From contig NZ_QMBP01000034.1 of NCBI RefSeq assembly GCF_003289945.1, positions 1 through 34,307 on the forward strand: a stretch of DNA of 34,307 bases, in the 5' to 3' direction. The notes under the pieces are model-generated. The model searched no databases. It was not told the DNA's origin and worked only from the letters and a program-made list of their open reading frames with translations. The translations under genes were made by a program, and so were the position numbers. Every line of letters begins with the position of its first letter. Positions within the stretch are counted from its first letter, which is position 1. This document shows, piece after piece, positions 1-8,270 of the stretch. Source of the stretch: Mesorhizobium hawassense (lineage in GTDB: Bacteria; Pseudomonadota; Alphaproteobacteria; Rhizobiales; Rhizobiaceae).

Positions 1-20
1 ATCTCCCCCATGGGGGAGAT
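1..20. repeat. Perfect 20-bp palindrome
   Basis: Bases 1-10 are the exact reverse complement of bases 11-20, with a C5 run facing a G5 run. It lies 15 bases past the stop of the minus-strand LysM gene, so it could act as a transcription stop for that gene. No clear T-run follows within the window. Similar C-rich/G-rich palindromes are common between genes in Mesorhizobium; that comparison is from memory. Confidence 0.6.
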
Positions 21-35
21 CGGCCAATCGCCATT

Positions 36-1568
36 CTACTCCGTCTTCGGCGGCGCGGCCGTCATCTGCTCGCCCATGGCCCTCATGTCGGCGGCCTCGC
101 CCTCCTTCGACGTCGAAGGCACCTTGAACACCTGGCCGGGCCAGATGCGGTCGGGATCGCGGATCTGGTCCTTGTTGGCGAGATAGAGGGTCGAGAAGCG
201 CGTGCCGTGGCCGTAGACGCGGCGCGAGATGCGCCAGAGCGTGTCGTTGCGACGGATGATCACGGCGCCGTCAGCATGTTCGAGCTTCGGCGCGACCGTC
301 TCGGGCACGTCGGTCGCGGGCGTCGCTTCCGCGACCTTGGCCGGAGCCTCTGCCGTTCCGGCCGGCTTGGTTTCAGCGGTTGCAGAAGTCGCGGGCGCCT
401 CGGCCGACTTGGCTTGCGTGGCCAGGGACCCGGCGCCCTGGACCTGTGCGAGCTTGGTCTCGGCCGGCTTGGCCTCGCCGGTCTTCGTCTCGCTGGGGGC
501 GACGGCGGCGATCGACTCGCCGGGTTCGCGCTCGAACGGCACGGCGGCGCGGGCGACGACCTTGGCGCCGTCATCGTCCAGGCCGTCGACGTGAATGGTG
601 TAGCTGCCGACCGGAATGTCGCGCGCCGCTTCGATCAGGAAATGGCCGTCGGCCGAGGTCTTGGCATCGCCGAGCAGGATCGCGTCGGCATAGGCGCGCA
701 CCTTGCGACCAGGGTCGGCGGTGCCGGCGACGAAGATCTTGCTGCCGTCGATTTCGACCGCTTCGACGGCGATCTTGGGCTCCGCCGCAGCAGCCGGCGC
801 GGCCGCCTGGTCGCCCGTCGCGGGCGCAGTCGCGGCGGTGTCGGACGCAGCCGGCGCGTTTGTTGCCGGAGCTTGTGCTGCCGCCTGGCCGGAGGCGGCC
901 GGCTTGGTCTCGGCCTGCGGCACAGTGATCAGTTGCGCGGCCTTGCCAGGCTCCTCGACCATGGCCAGCACCTGGCCGGTCGGGCTCTGCGGCACAGACA
1001 CGACGGCGGTCTGGGCCGAAGCGACGGCCGTGCCGCCAACCGTCTGGCGCAGCGTGATCGTGTAGTCGCCGGGCTTCAGCGGATCGTCGAGCACGATGGC
1101 GAAGGCGCCGTCGGGGCCGGAATCGGTAGAGCCGAGTACCGTGCCGCCATTCAGGATCTCGACCTTGGCGTTGGGCGCGGCGCTGCCGGCGACGACGATC
1201 GAGCCATTGCCTTCGACGCGCACGACATCGAAGGTGGGCAGCGTCGGGCCGGCCGCGGCGGCAGGCGCCTGAGCGGCGGGAGCGTTCGCGTTGTTGGCGG
1301 ATGCCATGGTATTGGCGGGCGCCATCTTGTTGGCGGGCGCCATGGTGTTGGCCGGAGCCATCGTGTTTGCGGGAGCCTGGGGTACGCGGCCCTCGGTGCT
1401 CGTGGTCGAGGATTCAGCCGGTTTCGCATCGCCTTGCGGCAATGCCGCGACCTGCGCCGGCTTCTGCTTGATATATGGGTCGAGCGCGCCCGACCCGTAG
1501 GCGACCGCCGCGACGACGACAACGCCGCCCGCCGCGAACAAAAACGCCTTAGAAGGATTGATAGCCAT
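36..1568 (-). CDS. LysM-domain envelope protein with two Ig-like modules
   Basis: Probably anchored in or exported across the inner membrane, binding peptidoglycan. I chose the ATG at 1568 (protein begins MAINPSKAF), with an AAGGGGG stretch about 12 bases upstream. The ORF extends 21 codons further to 1631, but that reading runs into the divergent promoter region. Seen in the 510-residue protein: an N-terminal hydrophobic helix at about residues 8-25; a Pro/Ala-rich linker with hexapeptide repeats; two similar modules with VxVxGxxxPxxxVxxxxxG and a later GxYTI (roughly 115-185 and 265-335), typical of bacterial Ig-like folds; Ala/Pro/Thr-rich linkers; and a C-terminal LysM (NDTLWRIS, RIWPGQVFKVP). 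LysM binds N-acetylglucosamine-containing glycans. This architecture is common in Rhizobiales as 'LysM peptidoglycan-binding domain protein'. Its exact role is unknown. It is transcribed divergently from the LOG gene. Confidence 0.85.
   Translation of the reverse strand: MAINPSKAFLFAAGGVVVVAAVAYGSGALDPYIKQKPAQVAALPQGDAKPAESSTTSTEGRVPQAPANTMAPANTMAPANKMAPANTMASANNANAPAAQAPAAAAGPTLPTFDVVRVEGNGSIVVAGSAAPNAKVEILNGGTVLGSTDSGPDGAFAIVLDDPLKPGDYTITLRQTVGGTAVASAQTAVVSVPQSPTGQVLAMVEEPGKAAQLITVPQAETKPAASGQAAAQAPATNAPAASDTAATAPATGDQAAAPAAAAEPKIAVEAVEIDGSKIFVAGTADPGRKVRAYADAILLGDAKTSADGHFLIEAARDIPVGSYTIHVDGLDDDGAKVVARAAVPFEREPGESIAAVAPSETKTGEAKPAETKLAQVQGAGSLATQAKSAEAPATSATAETKPAGTAEAPAKVAEATPATDVPETVAPKLEHADGAVIIRRNDTLWRISRRVYGHGTRFSTLYLANKDQIRDPDRIWPGQVFKVPSTSKEGEAADMRAMGEQMTAAPPKTE
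1290..1376 (-). repeat. In-gene 18-bp tandem repeat (MAPANT)
   Basis: The Met codons of the repeat fall at 1359, 1341, 1323 and 1305, exactly 18 bases apart. They encode about 4.5 copies of MAPANT, with MAPANK and MASANN as the variants. The repeat stays in frame, so copy-number change by slippage would alter linker length without breaking the gene. Confidence 0.8.
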
Positions 1569-1688
1569 AATTCCGTATTGCCCCCTTAGCCACCTAACGC
1601 CCGGTCTAGCGTGTTTTGCTGAGTCCGACAAGAAAAAGCCCGCCCCTGGGCTTGACCCCGCCGATCGTCCCTATCACCAATCGTCGCC

Positions 1689-2300
1689 ATGAACACGATT
1701 CGATCCGTCTGCGTCTATTGCGGCTCGTCTCCGGGCCGCGACGAGGCCTATATCAAGGCGGGCCATACGCTCGGCCGCTCGCTTGCCAAATCCGGACTGC
1801 GCTTGATCTACGGCGGCGGCACCAAGGGCATCATGGGCGCCGTCGCCGATGGCGCGCTCAAGGCCGGCGGCAAGGTCACCGGCATCATCCCGCGCTTCCT
1901 GATCAACAGGGAAGCGACCGAAACCGCGCTCGACAAGCTCGACGAATTGCTGATCACCGACAACATGCACGAGCGCAAGCACAGTATGTTCGAAAAATCC
2001 GACGCCTTTGTGGCGTTGCCCGGCGGCATCGGCACGGTGGAGGAAATCGTCGAGATCATGACCTGGGCGCAGCTCGGCCATCATCGCAAGCCGATCGTCT
2101 TCGCCAACGTCAAGGGTTTCTGGGAACCGCTGCTGGCGCTGATCGAGCACATGACGGCCGAAGGCTTCATCCACACCGCGCAGCGCGTGAAGCCGCTGGT
2201 GGTCAACGACCCCGAAGCGATCGTCGCCGCCATCATGGTGGCCGGATCGTCGGTCGATGCGCCGACAGAGGGTGTGAGGGCGGTGATCGACAAGATGTAG
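1689..2300 (+). CDS. LOG-family nucleoside monophosphate phosphoribohydrolase
   Basis: Cytosolic enzyme of the LOG family (TIGR00730, Rossmann-like). Family members cleave the N-glycosidic bond of (cytokinin) nucleoside 5'-monophosphates, releasing free base and ribose 5-phosphate. The 203-residue length fits the family. The signature PGGxGTxxE is present as PGGIGTVEE at residues 111-119, preceded by MHERKH at 93-98, which supplies the conserved Arg and Lys. The glycine-rich YGGGTKGIMG at 41-50 is the nucleotide-binding loop. The ATG at 1689 is the first Met and begins a typical N-terminus (VCVYCGSSPG). In plant-associated bacteria such enzymes can activate cytokinins. Whether this copy acts on cytokinins or on ordinary AMP-type nucleotides cannot be told from sequence, and no cytokinin isopentenyltransferase is nearby. 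The stop codon abuts the heptanucleotide repeat region. Confidence 0.9.
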   Translation: MNTIRSVCVYCGSSPGRDEAYIKAGHTLGRSLAKSGLRLIYGGGTKGIMGAVADGALKAGGKVTGIIPRFLINREATETALDKLDELLITDNMHERKHSMFEKSDAFVALPGGIGTVEEIVEIMTWAQLGHHRKPIVFANVKGFWEPLLALIEHMTAEGFIHTAQRVKPLVVNDPEAIVAAIMVAGSSVDAPTEGVRAVIDKM

Positions 2301-2423
2301 AGTGAATAGTGAAGCGACAGATCATGTGGAGCGATATCTGTCTACTATTCACTATTCACTATTCACTATTCACTATTCACTACTTGCTACCAGCCACTGA
2401 CTAATCACCATTCACTATTCACC
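2301..2423. repeat. Heptanucleotide CTATTCA tandem array with inverted outlier copies
   Basis: Five perfect tandem copies of CTATTCA occupy 2345-2379, followed by a partial copy. Two further degenerate copies lie at 2407-2422. At 2301-2314, immediately after the LOG stop codon, the same motif appears in inverse orientation (AGTGAATAGTGAA), so a transcript could fold it against the array. The right-hand copies form the last codons of the LysR gene. The array sits between two convergent genes. Confidence 0.85.
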
Positions 2424-3295
2424 GCCTCCCTCAAATCCCCAATCACCACCCTGCGATCCTGCCTTCGCCATGCCAGATGGATCGACACGCTGCGCTTGAA
2501 CCAGGGCAGGTCGCGGAAGACGACGCCGGGGGGCGCGGCGCGGCGCAGGCTTTCCTGAACCGTGGCTAGGCCGAGGCCGGCGCTGACCAGGCCGAGCGAG
2601 GTCAACGGGTCGTTGGTCTCGTAGGCGATGTCGGGCACGAAGCCGGATTCGGCGCAGGCCGCCAGGAACTGCGCGCGGTTGGTGTCGCCAGGCTGACGCA
2701 CGACGGTGATCCAGACGCGGCCGTCGAGCTGGGCGGGCTGGATGTCGGCGACACCGGCCAGCGGATCGCCTACCGGCATTGCGAGCATCAGCGGCTCGCG
2801 CCGCACCAAGGTGCTTTCGAGATCGGGATCGCCCTCCGGCGCCGGCGCATAGACGAAGCCGAGATCGAGGGCGCGCTGCCGCAGATCCTCGAATTGCGCC
2901 GCCGTCCGGCGGCTGCGCAGCTGCAGATGGAAATCCGGCCGCGCGCGGCGGAAATCCCGCAACATGTCGGCGACCAGTCCGGAATGCACAGCACCCTCGA
3001 CATAGCCGATGGCGAGGCTGCCTGCCGCGCCGTTGGCGAGGTTGCGGCCGAGCTCTTCCAGGCGCGCCGCATTGGCAAGCAACGCACGGGCTTCGGCGAG
3101 GAAGGCCCTGCCCTCGGCGTTGAGATGGACGCGCTGCTTCGCCCGCTCGAACAAAGTGACGCCGAGCTGCTCCTCGAGCTGGATGATTTGCCGGCTCAAG
3201 GGCGACTGCGAGATGTGCAACAGCTCGGCGGCGCGGCCGACATTGCCGGCTTCGGCGACGGCAACGAAATATCTTATCTGACGCAGGTCGAGCAT
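2405..3295 (-). CDS. LysR-family transcriptional regulator
   Basis: DNA-binding regulator of 296 residues, a normal length for LysR proteins. Residues 1-60 form the winged helix-turn-helix (LRQIRYFVAVAEAGNVGRAA, then HISQSPLSRQI). Residues about 90-290 are the periplasmic-binding-protein-like effector domain. The start at 3295 is the only sensible ATG before the conserved MLDLRQIRYF. It is divergent from the muconolactone-isomerase-like gene across 118 bases, the classical LysR arrangement, so that gene is the likely target (inference). The 3-base-spaced inverted repeat at 3315-3329, 20 bases before its start, could be its own operator. Oddity: the last residues (VNSEW) are encoded by the TATTCAC-type repeat unit, suggesting that the repeat array replaced or extended the original 3' end. 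Effector unknown; a role in aromatic or chlorinated aromatic catabolism is only suggested by the neighbour. Confidence 0.9.
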   Translation of the reverse strand: MLDLRQIRYFVAVAEAGNVGRAAELLHISQSPLSRQIIQLEEQLGVTLFERAKQRVHLNAEGRAFLAEARALLANAARLEELGRNLANGAAGSLAIGYVEGAVHSGLVADMLRDFRRARPDFHLQLRSRRTAAQFEDLRQRALDLGFVYAPAPEGDPDLESTLVRREPLMLAMPVGDPLAGVADIQPAQLDGRVWITVVRQPGDTNRAQFLAACAESGFVPDIAYETNDPLTSLGLVSAGLGLATVQESLRRAAPPGVVFRDLPWFKRSVSIHLAWRRQDRRVVIGDLREAVNSEW

Positions 3296-3314
3296 TTTTC
3301 GCTCCTACAGCTTA

Positions 3315-3329
3315 AGACCTCGAAGGTCT
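3315..3329. promoter_or_regulatory. Inverted repeat AGACCT-CGA-AGGTCT, candidate LysR operator
   Basis: A perfect 6+3+6 dyad lies in the intergenic region between the divergent LysR and isomerase-like genes. LysR regulators bind interrupted dyads near their own promoters. This half-site is compatible but does not match the loose T-N11-A consensus strictly. A direct repeat CAGTCT at 3345-3350 and 3355-3360 and a CTGGCCAG palindrome at 3359-3366 lie on the isomerase side and may be further contacts. Confidence 0.4.
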
Positions 3330-3413
3330 CAACGATAGCTTAATCAGTCTTGGACAGTCTGGCCAGTTAGCGCGATATCTCCCGGCATCAACCCAGCCAC
3401 AAAGGAGACCGCC

Positions 3414-3704
3414 ATGCAGTTCTTTGCCCTGCTCACCCGCAACACCCAGAAGTTCAGCGATGCCGACTTCGCGCCGCTGCTGCCGCCCGAATCCGAACAG
3501 CGCAAGACGCTTTACGCGCAAGGTGCCGTGCGCCAGATATGGAACCGCGGAGACATCCCCGGCACAGGCATCATGTTCGAGGCGGCCGACGACGCCGAAG
3601 TGCGCGGCCACCTCGCCACGCTGCCACTGATCGAGGCCGGCATGATGGACATCGCGGCGATCGTGCCGCTCAATCCTTATCCGGGTTTCGGGCCGAAGCG
3701 CTGA
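3414..3704 (+). CDS. Muconolactone delta-isomerase-like protein
   Basis: A 96-residue cytosolic protein, matching the usual size of muconolactone isomerase (CatC family, PF02426; ferredoxin-like alpha+beta fold, functioning as multimers). The C-terminal pattern LPLIEAGMMDIAAIVPLNPY corresponds to the family's conserved end (short helix, beta strand, then a Pro-rich tail). A good ribosome site AAGGAG lies 7 bases before the ATG at 3414. No other beta-ketoadipate genes are in the window, so a role in catechol breakdown is not supported. Many such stand-alone members are uncharacterised, stress- or LysR-controlled proteins. Expression is probably governed by the divergent LysR gene. Confidence 0.7.
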   Translation: MQFFALLTRNTQKFSDADFAPLLPPESEQRKTLYAQGAVRQIWNRGDIPGTGIMFEAADDAEVRGHLATLPLIEAGMMDIAAIVPLNPYPGFGPKR

Positions 3705-3722
3705 GAAAAGCTTTGTGCGTGA

Positions 3723-3746
3723 AGGCTGCCGCGGACGCGGCAGCCT
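3723..3746. terminator. 10-bp perfect hairpin between convergent genes
   Basis: AGGCTGCCGC, a GGAC loop, then GCGGCAGCCT: a perfect 10-bp stem with a 4-base loop. It lies 19 bases after the isomerase-like stop and directly at the stop of the convergent membrane protein gene. There is no long T-run on either strand. It is placed to act as a shared bidirectional stop. Confidence 0.6.
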
Positions 3747-4126
3747 CAGGGCCAGGCGTCCTGCATCGCGTTCACCGACAGCCATGCCATCATAGGCAAC
3801 GCGACCAGCAGCGCCAGCCGCAGCCCCGCCGATCGCGCCTGGTCGGGCTCCTGGCGCTGCAGCCGGCGCCAGCTCTGGAATGCCGCGAAGAGAACAAGCA
3901 GCGCGTAAAAACCGGCGAGCAGCCACAGGGCCGTCTCACCGGATATCGCCATGCCGTTGTTCTCGAGCACCTTGCCGATAAGCATGGCTGGCCCGGCGAC
4001 GAAGAAGGCGATGGTGATGCCGAACAGGAAGCCGATCATCGCGCCCGGGAACGATGTCGCTGACAGTGCGACGAGCACCGCCAGCAAGATGAGCAAAGAG
4101 ATGAACGCGCGCTGGCTCATGGCCAC
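3746..4126 (-). CDS. Small four-helix membrane protein, function unknown
   Basis: A 126-residue very hydrophobic protein, not recognised as a named family. About four membrane segments are visible, at residues 8-24, 28-51, 64-83 and 101-119. Between the third and fourth is a short basic/acidic cytoplasmic loop (SWRRLQRQEPDQARS). Two in-frame ATGs, at 4126 and 4120, both give a plausible start. It is convergent with the isomerase-like gene and divergent from the ProC-like gene. Its G+C and codon use match the neighbours. Confidence 0.65.
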   Translation of the reverse strand: MAMSQRAFISLLILLAVLVALSATSFPGAMIGFLFGITIAFFVAGPAMLIGKVLENNGMAISGETALWLLAGFYALLVLFAAFQSWRRLQRQEPDQARSAGLRLALLVALPMMAWLSVNAMQDAWP

Positions 4127-4253
4127 ATTCCCCGACCGAACGCGGCGGAATCTACCAGTCCCGCCTTAATTGCGCGTAACGGCCCCTCCCCTTGCCGGCA
4201 ACGGAACCGTCGCTATTGTCGGCAGCGATCAAAACAGACGCGGTGAGAACTCA

Positions 4254-5024
4254 ATGAAACTTGGTTTTGTCGGCACGGGCGCTTTGAGCTCGGCCATCGT
4301 CACCGGGCTGAAGTCGCTGCCGGGCGAGACAACGCCGGTGGTGGTCTCGCCGCGCAACGAGGAGATCGCCGCAGAGCTTGCCGCGCGCTACCCGGATGTG
4401 CGCATTGCCGCCGACAACCAGGCCGTGCTCGACCAATGCGACACCGTCATGCTGGCGGTGCGGCCGCAGATCGCCCGTGAGGTGCTGCGGGAGCTGCGGT
4501 TCCGGCCGGATCATCATGTCGTCAGCCTGATCGTCACCGTGTCGCGCGAGGAAATCGCCGGGCTCGTGGCGCCGGCGAGGCATGTCGGCAAGGCCCTGCC
4601 CATGCCGATGATCGCCCGCCTGCAAGGCGCGACGATCATCTGCCCGCCGGACCCGATTGTGGCGACGTTCTTCGGCAGGCTGGGCGGCGTGATCGAGGTC
4701 GAGGATCAGAGCGAGTTCGACGCGCTCAGCGTCGTCACCGCCACCTATGCCAGCTATTTCAAATATCTCGACACGATCCACGCCTGGGCGCGCGGCCAGG
4801 GCGTTCCGGGCGACAAGGCCCGCGACTACATCACCAGCATCTACAAGGCGCTGGCCAACGCGCCGGACACCGCACCAGACGAAGATTTCATGCATCTTGC
4901 GCAGGACTATGCGACGCGCGGCGGCATCAACGAGCAGGTGCTGCGCGAGCTGACCGAGCGCGGAACCTTCGAGGCCTTCGCGGAGAGCTTGGAGCGCGTG
5001 CACCAGCGCGTCGTGGGCAAGTAG
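4254..5024 (+). CDS. Pyrroline-5-carboxylate reductase-like NAD(P)-dependent oxidoreductase
   Basis: Cytosolic Rossmann-fold dehydrogenase related to ProC, which reduces 1-pyrroline-5-carboxylate to proline. I place the start at the ATG of 4254 because the protein then begins MKLGFVGTGALSSAI, with the dinucleotide-binding GxGxxxxA at its N-terminus, and GGTGAG lies 7 bases upstream. An upstream GTG/ATG-type extension to 4170 would add 28 residues with no family counterpart. The 256-residue length is close to ProC (about 270). The NADP domain spans roughly residues 1-155 and the helical dimerisation domain 160-250. Unlike true ProC, the conserved substrate-loop SPGGTT near the C-terminus is replaced by TRGGIN, so the substrate may differ. 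Annotation as ProC proper would be an over-call. Confidence 0.75.
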   Translation: MKLGFVGTGALSSAIVTGLKSLPGETTPVVVSPRNEEIAAELAARYPDVRIAADNQAVLDQCDTVMLAVRPQIAREVLRELRFRPDHHVVSLIVTVSREEIAGLVAPARHVGKALPMPMIARLQGATIICPPDPIVATFFGRLGGVIEVEDQSEFDALSVVTATYASYFKYLDTIHAWARGQGVPGDKARDYITSIYKALANAPDTAPDEDFMHLAQDYATRGGINEQVLRELTERGTFEAFAESLERVHQRVVGK

Positions 5025-5051
5025 CCGGCGGAGCCCAAGCAGCGATGCCGA

Positions 5052-8000
5052 TCACTCGGCCGGCGCTAGCCGCAGCGACGGTTTCCGCGTGCTGAGGCGG
5101 TCCAGATACAGATAAACGACCGGCGTGGTGTAGAGCGTCAGAAGTTGTGAGACGATGAGGCCGCCGACGATCGCCGCGCCGAGCGGCTGGCGCAATTCGG
5201 CGCCGGTGCCGGTCTCGATCGCCAGCGGCAGCGCGCCGAGCAATGCGGCGAAGGTCGTCATCATGATCGGTCGAAAGCGCTGGACGCTCGCCTTGTGGAT
5301 GGCCGCGCGGGACGAGAGCCCCTCCAGCCGCTCGGCCTGCAGGGCCATGTCGATCATCATGATGGCGTTCTTCTTGACGATGCCGATCAACAGGATGATG
5401 CCGATCAGCGAGATCACGTCGAACTCCATACCGGTGACGATGAGCGCGAGCAGCGCGCCGATGCCGGCCGAAGGCAGTGTCGACAGGATGGTGATCGGGT
5501 GGACATAGCTTTCATAGAGCACGCCGAGCACGACATAGATCGTGGCTAAAGCCGCGGCAATCAACAGCAATTCATTGAGCAGGTTGGCGCGGAAGGCGAG
5601 CGCGGTGCCGGCGAGCGACCCATGGATCGACACCGGCATCTTCAGCTCTGCCATAGCGCGGTCGATCGCGGCCGAAGCGTCACCGAGCGTCGCGCCGTCG
5701 GCGAGATTGAACGAGATCGTCGTGGCGACGAAGTGGCCCTGGTGGTTGACCGACAAAGGCATGGTCGCCGAGCCATAGGTGCTGAAGGCGGAGAGCGGCA
5801 CCATCTTCTCGGTCGCGGTGCTGACGGCAGCGCCGCTCGACGCGCTGCCATGGCCAGTCACGGCGATGGCGTTGTTCGCCTGGTTCCGCAGCGAGCTCGT
5901 CAGGCTGCCGGCCAGCGCGTTGGTCTGCTGCGTGCCGCTGGCGGTGGCGCCGGACGTGCTGACATAGATGCCGTTCAGCGCGCTCGGATCCTGCAGATAG
6001 CGCGGCGCCACCTCCATGACGACATGGTACTGGTTGCGGGCGTTGAAGATGGTCGACACCTGGCGCTGGCCGAAGGAGTCGTAGAGCGTGGCGTCGATGC
6101 TGGCCGGGGTCAGGCCGAGCCTGGCCGCGCTCTCGCGGTCGACCGTGATATTGGTTTCGAGTCCGGCCTCGTCGCGGTCGGAGTTGACGTCGGTGATCTC
6201 GGGCGCCTGCTTCAGGAGATCGACCAGCTTCGGCGTCCATTGGTCGAGATCGGCGGTCGTGTCGGCCTGCAGCGTGTACTGGTAGGTCGCCAGGCTCTGG
6301 CGGCCGCCGACCCTGATCTCCTGGCGCGGATTAAGGAAGAGCTGCGCGCCGGGCAACTGCCCGAGCTGCGCGCGCAGCCGCGTCAGCACCACTTGCAACG
6401 GCGCGCGTTCACCCTTGGGTTTCAGGGCGACCTGGACGAAGCCGGAATTGGTCTGCCGGCCGCCAATATAGCCGACCACGTTCTCGACCGCCGGGTCGCT
6501 CTTCAGGATCGCTTCCAGCTGCTCGAATTTCTGCCGCATCAGCTGGAAGGAGATCGCCTGGTCGGCGCGCAACCCGCCCATCAGTTCGCCGGTGTCCTGC
6601 TGCGGGAAGAAGCCTTTCGGCACCACCGTGTAGAGATAGACGTTGAAGACGATGGCCGCGAAAAGCACCACCAGCATGATTTCCGAATTGTCGAGCGACC
6701 AGCCGAGCGAGCGGCCATAGAAGGCGCGGACGCGCTCGAAAACGCCTTCGCCGAAGCGGGCCAGGATCGAGCGCCTGGCCGACGGGCTCGCGCCCGGGCG
6801 CAGGAAATGCGCGCACATCATCGGCGTCACCGTCAGCGACAACACCAGTGAAATGGCGATCGACAGCGACAGCGTCAGCGCGAATTCCTGGAACAGTCGG
6901 CCGAGTATGCCACCCATCAGAAGGATCGGCAGGAAGACGGCGACCAGCGAGGCGCTCATCGAGAGAACGGTGAAGCCGACCTCCTTGGCGCCGACCAGCG
7001 CCGCCCTGCCGCGCGGCGTGCCCTCCTCGATGTGACGCGTGATGTTTTCGAGCACCACGATGGCGTCATCGACGACGAAGCCGGTGGCGATGGTGAGCGC
7101 CATCAGCGACAGATTGTCGAGCGTGAAGCCGAGCAGATACATCGCGCCGAAGGTGCCGAGGATCGAGACGACCAGCGCGACACTCGGGATCAGCGCCGCG
7201 CGCCAGTCGCGCAGGAAACAGAACACGACGAGGATGACGAGCATCACCGCCAGTACCAGCGTCAGCTCGGTGTCGTGCAGCGAGCCGCGAATGGTGGTCG
7301 AGCCGTCGGTGGCGATGCTGAGCCGCGCATCCGCCGGCACCGAGGCCTGCAACGTCGGGATCAGCGCACGGACGCGGTCGACGGTCTCGATGATGTTGGC
7401 GTTGGGCTCGCGGTAGAGCACCAGAAGCACCGCCGGCTCGCCATTGGCGAGGCCGAGATTGCGCACGTCCTCGACGGAATCCTCGACATCGGCGATGTCG
7501 CGAAGCCTGACCGCCGCGTTGTTGCGCCAAGCAATGACGAGGTCGCGAAAATCGGCGGCGTGGCTTGCCTGGTCGTTGGTGTAGAGCTGGTAGCGCAGCG
7601 CGCCCTCTTCCTCGAAACCCTTCGGGCTGCGCGCGTTGGCCGACGCAAGCGCTGCCCGGACATCCTCCAGGCCGATGCCGTAATGGAACAGCGCGCCGGG
7701 ATTGAGCTCGACACGCACCGCCGGCAGCGACGAGCCCCCGAGGTCGACATTGCCGATGCCCTCGGCCTGCGACAGGCGCTGCTGCAGCACGGTCGCGGCG
7801 GCATCGTAGAGCTGGCCGGGCGTCAGCGTGCGCGAGGTCAGCGCCAGGATCATCACCGGCGAGTCGGCGGGATTGTATTTGCGATAGGTCGGGTTGCTGC
7901 GCAGGTCCGACGGCAGGTCGGCGCGCGCGGCGTTGATCGCGGCCTGGACGTCACGCGCCGCGCCGTTGATGTCGCGGTCGAGATCGAATTGCAGCACGAC

Positions 8001-8270
8001 ATTGGTCGAGCCGGTGCCCGACCGCGAGGTCATCTCGGAAACGCCGGCGATCTGGCCGAGATGGCGCTCCAGGGGCGCGGCGACATCGGTCGCCATCGTG
8101 TCCGGGCTGGCGCCCGCCATCGAGGCCTGCACCGAGATGGTGGGGAAGTCGACCTTGGGCAGCGGCGCCACGGGCAAATTGAAATAGGCGATCAGGCCCG
8201 CGGCGGCGAGGCCGATCGCGAACAGCGTGGTGGCGACCGGTCGCGCGATGAACGGCGCCGAGAGGTTCAC
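5052..8270 (-). CDS. RND efflux permease, second subunit (MdtC/MuxC-like)
   Basis: Inner-membrane proton-driven drug exporter of the AcrB/HAE1 superfamily. Start: GTG at 8270, giving VNLSAPFIARPVATTLF, the typical RND first helix. This GTG overlaps the stop of the preceding permease gene by 4 bases (GTGA). An in-frame ATG at 8516 would add 82 Arg-rich residues that only shadow the neighbouring gene. The 1072-residue length matches the family. Seen: two repeats of six membrane helices separated by large periplasmic domains, and the proton-relay acidic pair in TM4 (VVDDAIVVLENI). An insertion rich in Ser/Ala/Thr/Asn/Gly/Gln is encoded at about 5820-5955, inside the second periplasmic domain. 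Neighbours: last gene of the adaptor-permease-permease operon. In Escherichia coli MdtABC and Pseudomonas MuxABC the two different permeases form a heterotrimer; the same is inferred here. Substrates unknown. Confidence 0.9.
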   Translation of the reverse strand: MNLSAPFIARPVATTLFAIGLAAAGLIAYFNLPVAPLPKVDFPTISVQASMAGASPDTMATDVAAPLERHLGQIAGVSEMTSRSGTGSTNVVLQFDLDRDINGAARDVQAAINAARADLPSDLRSNPTYRKYNPADSPVMILALTSRTLTPGQLYDAAATVLQQRLSQAEGIGNVDLGGSSLPAVRVELNPGALFHYGIGLEDVRAALASANARSPKGFEEEGALRYQLYTNDQASHAADFRDLVIAWRNNAAVRLRDIADVEDSVEDVRNLGLANGEPAVLLVLYREPNANIIETVDRVRALIPTLQASVPADARLSIATDGSTTIRGSLHDTELTLVLAVMLVILVVFCFLRDWRAALIPSVALVVSILGTFGAMYLLGFTLDNLSLMALTIATGFVVDDAIVVLENITRHIEEGTPRGRAALVGAKEVGFTVLSMSASLVAVFLPILLMGGILGRLFQEFALTLSLSIAISLVLSLTVTPMMCAHFLRPGASPSARRSILARFGEGVFERVRAFYGRSLGWSLDNSEIMLVVLFAAIVFNVYLYTVVPKGFFPQQDTGELMGGLRADQAISFQLMRQKFEQLEAILKSDPAVENVVGYIGGRQTNSGFVQVALKPKGERAPLQVVLTRLRAQLGQLPGAQLFLNPRQEIRVGGRQSLATYQYTLQADTTADLDQWTPKLVDLLKQAPEITDVNSDRDEAGLETNITVDRESAARLGLTPASIDATLYDSFGQRQVSTIFNARNQYHVVMEVAPRYLQDPSALNGIYVSTSGATASGTQQTNALAGSLTSSLRNQANNAIAVTGHGSASSGAAVSTATEKMVPLSAFSTYGSATMPLSVNHQGHFVATTISFNLADGATLGDASAAIDRAMAELKMPVSIHGSLAGTALAFRANLLNELLLIAAALATIYVVLGVLYESYVHPITILSTLPSAGIGALLALIVTGMEFDVISLIGIILLIGIVKKNAIMMIDMALQAERLEGLSSRAAIHKASVQRFRPIMMTTFAALLGALPLAIETGTGAELRQPLGAAIVGGLIVSQLLTLYTTPVVYLYLDRLSTRKPSLRLAPAE

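Noticed and set aside
207..1589. A 460-codon plus-strand ORF opposite the LysM gene
   Set aside because: Arg/Gly-rich shadow of the real GC-rich minus-strand gene; no domain and no ribosome site.
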